From Spirochaetia bacterium (GTDB lineage: Bacteria > Spirochaetota > Spirochaetia > PWKH01), in the NCBI GenBank assembly GCA_007128345.1, contig SKXS01000110.1, forward strand, positions 1-15,243: a DNA stretch of 15,243 bases. The letters are read 5' to 3'. The notes beneath the pieces are model-generated. The model was not told where the DNA came from. It saw only the letters and a program-made list of their open reading frames with translations, and ran no database searches. The position numbers were made by a program, and so were the translations under genes. Below are positions 13,663 to 15,243 of this stretch, piece after piece (positions within the stretch are counted from its first letter, which is position 1; every line of letters starts with the position of its first letter).

Positions 13663-14271
13663 TCAGCGCACCGCCTGGTAGAGTTCACCTACTTTCTCCC
13701 AATTGATAACATGGAAGAACTGCTTGATGTATTCAGGCCGCCTGTTCTGGTACAGCAGGTAGTATGCATGCTCCCATACATCAAGTCCGAGAATCGGAGT
13801 AAGCCCAATGCTCAGCGGGCTGTCCTGATTTGCCGTACTGAACACTGATAATCCTCCTTGTGCATCTGCAGCCAGCCATGCCCAACCGCTTCCAAACTGT
13901 CCTGCTGCAGTTGCTGAGAACTTCTCAGTAAACGATTGGAAACTTCCAAATGTCTGGACAATTGCTTTTTCAAGTGCACCCGAAGGAGCCCCACCTCCTT
14001 GAGGAGCCATGATTTCCCAGAAGAGATTGTGATTCACATGGCCTCCGCCGTGATTGCGCACAGGTGTGCGCAGCGTATCGGGGAGCGCATCCAGGTTCCC
14101 CAGCAGCTCTTCAACAGACTGATCGGCGTAGCTGGTCCCGGCAAGTGCTTCATTCAGCTTTGTGGTGTACGTAACATGATGCTTGTCATGGTGAATCTCC
14201 ATAGTCCTTGCGTCGATATACGGCTCAAGCGCATCATACGCATACGGTAAGTCTGGTGTATTATATGACAT
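13663..14271 (-). CDS. sodA: Superoxide dismutase, Mn type
   Basis: Cytoplasmic enzyme that turns superoxide into H2O2 and O2. At 202 residues it has the normal Fe/Mn-SOD length. Metal ligands are His27 (HHDKHH), His81 (NHNLFW), Asp164 and His168 (DVWEHAYY). Gln149 in STANQDSPL and the Gly-rich HGGGHVNHN segment point to the Mn rather than Fe type. The N-terminal SYNTPDLPYAYDALEPYID is very close to E. coli SodA. The ATG at 14271 has GAGGAGG 5 nt upstream, a strong ribosome binding site. It is a single gene downstream of a deoR-type gene and convergent with mrpD. The A/T-rich upstream region (TATTA...TAATA near 14300-14320) may hold a regulator site, but I cannot assign one. Confidence 0.97.
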   Translation of the reverse strand: MSYNTPDLPYAYDALEPYIDARTMEIHHDKHHVTYTTKLNEALAGTSYADQSVEELLGNLDALPDTLRTPVRNHGGGHVNHNLFWEIMAPQGGGAPSGALEKAIVQTFGSFQSFTEKFSATAAGQFGSGWAWLAADAQGGLSVFSTANQDSPLSIGLTPILGLDVWEHAYYLLYQNRRPEYIKQFFHVINWEKVGELYQAVR

Positions 14272-14395
14272 ATATACCTCCTCAGTACGTGAATTTTATA
14301 TTACTAATTTAATAATGTTTATCCAGAAAAGAAAGCCCACACACAAAACAGACGCAGCTTGCGGTATACTATCGCGTGAAATTTTTTATAATCAG

Positions 14396-15151
14396 CTAGC
14401 AGAGCATGACTTCTATGCCCATGGATTCAAAGCGCTGCACCATCTTCGGATCAGCCTGTGCATCTGTGACAATCACATCAATCTGATCAAGCGAGGCAAA
14501 CTGCGACAAAGACTTTTTCCCGAACTTATCGTGAGTGACCACGAGAATTACCTTGTCGGCGATCTCCAGCATCTTTCTCTTTATCGGGACCTCAAGCGCA
14601 TTGGTATTGGTCACACCCTGTTCAGTTACTCCGCCGGCAGAGACAAACGCTACAGCCACATGGAACTGTGAAAGAAACTGCTCGGCGTGGAAACCGGTAA
14701 AACAGCGCGTGACAGGATTGATCACTCCGCCTATTGATACAGAAGTAATTTCTTTCTCATCGGCCAAGTGGATGAGGATGTTGAGCGCATTGGTGATAAC
14801 TGTCAATCCCTTCCTGTTTTTTATTGCAAGAGCAATCTGTTCGGTAGTCGTACCCGCATCCAATATGACTGATGCTTTATCGGGAATCAACCGGTTCGCA
14901 CATTCACCAATGCGCCTCTTTTCATCGATATTTTGAATTTCACGTTCACTAAGAGATATGCCGAGGTTCATTTCATTAGGGAGCGCTGCCCCTCCACGTT
15001 TCATCTCGAGAAGCCCCTGGTCTTCAAGGCTCTTCAAATCTCTGCGGACTGTATTTTTGGATACTTTAAGAAACCTGCTCAGTTCCTGAATGTGGACCAC
15101 CCCATGGGTCTTGAGGTACGACATGATTTCGATTTCCCGTTTCATCTTCAT
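14396..15151 (-). CDS. DeoR-family transcriptional repressor
   Basis: A 251-residue regulator of sugar metabolism genes. The N-terminal winged helix-turn-helix (about 4-57) has VHIQELSRFLKVSKNTVRRD and LLEMKRGGA, the DeoR signature. The C-terminal sensor domain (about 75-235) begins EKRRIGE and contains LDAGTTTEQIA, VITNALNI and SIGG, the phosphosugar-binding loop pattern of the family. The ATG at 15151 is preceded by GGGAGGA 7 nt upstream. It is followed by sodA on the same strand after a 124-bp gap, but sodA has its own ribosome binding site and probably its own promoter. The target sugar genes are probably to the right of the window. It is complete; ligand unknown. Confidence 0.93.
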   Translation of the reverse strand: MKMKREIEIMSYLKTHGVVHIQELSRFLKVSKNTVRRDLKSLEDQGLLEMKRGGAALPNEMNLGISLSEREIQNIDEKRRIGECANRLIPDKASVILDAGTTTEQIALAIKNRKGLTVITNALNILIHLADEKEITSVSIGGVINPVTRCFTGFHAEQFLSQFHVAVAFVSAGGVTEQGVTNTNALEVPIKRKMLEIADKVILVVTHDKFGKKSLSQFASLDQIDVIVTDAQADPKMVQRFESMGIEVMLC

Positions 15152-15243
15152 GTCTTAGTCCTCCCTCAATTCCGAAATCTACTTAGTCAGGTGCACTTGG
15201 AATAATGGATCAGTTTCCATGTTTCACTGTACACACAAATACA
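15152..15243. other. Region upstream of the deoR-type gene
   Basis: Only 92 bp are visible before the window ends. It holds the ribosome binding site of the DeoR-type gene and no clear promoter or gene. The right-hand neighbour cannot be judged. Confidence 0.5.

Noticed and set aside
14300..14325. Possible Fur/PerR-like box upstream of sodA (TATTA and TAATA inverted repeat in A/T-rich DNA)
   Set aside because: The repeat is short and the match to a PerR or Fur consensus is poor; A/T-rich promoters give such repeats by chance.
1..15243. CRISPR arrays, insertion sequences, tRNA genes, phage or defence genes
   Set aside because: No regularly spaced repeats, transposase frames, tRNA cloverleaf-like sequences or defence-type domains were found.

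Overview
The window looks like part of a bacterial chromosome of medium G+C with dense, mostly operonic genes. The transport gear is strongly sodium- or ion-coupled: a TRAP transporter, a sodium:solute symporter and an Mrp/Mbh-type cation/proton antiporter. A Mn-type superoxide dismutase suggests at least some oxygen exposure. The overall mix, and the style of the DctP signal peptide, would fit a free-living spirochaete from a saline or alkaline setting, but this is an impression and no marker gene here settles it.

Left part (1-5333): a TRAP carboxylate-type transporter operon runs leftwards as dctP, dctQ, dctM, and dctM is cut by the window edge. A divergent AraC-family regulator (2359-3255) is the natural local controller. 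The shared intergenic region carries an exact 9-bp direct repeat with 21-bp spacing, the geometry of an AraC-type operator. A single sodium:solute symporter gene (3549-5333, minus) follows. The cluster looks like the uptake and control end of a catabolic locus that continues left of position 1. The substrate cannot be read from the sequence.

Middle part (5565-9036): modF, a tandem-ABC ATPase, faces class II ilvC (ketol-acid reductoisomerase), and the two genes overlap by 29 bp at their 3' ends. Upstream of ilvC on the same strand is a PtsN-like PTS IIA protein, whose correct start is probably the ATG at 9036.

Right part (9137-13524): eight tightly overlapping plus-strand genes encode an Mrp-type antiporter in the order E-F-G-(MrpA C-terminal pieces, MbhD-like and MbhE-like)-B-C-D. 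This is the order of the membrane antiporter half of the archaeal Mbh hydrogenase. There is no large MrpA N-terminal subunit and no hydrogenase gene follows. The MbhD-like subunit carries an unrecognised soluble C-terminal domain of about 115 residues. After a terminator come convergent sodA and a DeoR-family regulator, both on the minus strand.

Regulatory pattern: genes inside operons and several lone genes have good Shine-Dalgarno sequences. In contrast araC, modF and ptsN have none, and each has a -10-like hexamer ending 6-8 nt before its ATG, as expected for leaderless mRNAs. Three minus-strand genes (dctP, the symporter, ptsN) are each followed within about 35 nt by a strong hairpin without a U-tract. 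No tRNA, rRNA, CRISPR array, insertion sequence or phage gene was seen. The most unusual items are the extra domain in the antiporter subunit, the minimal Mbh-like layout, and the leaderless promoters.
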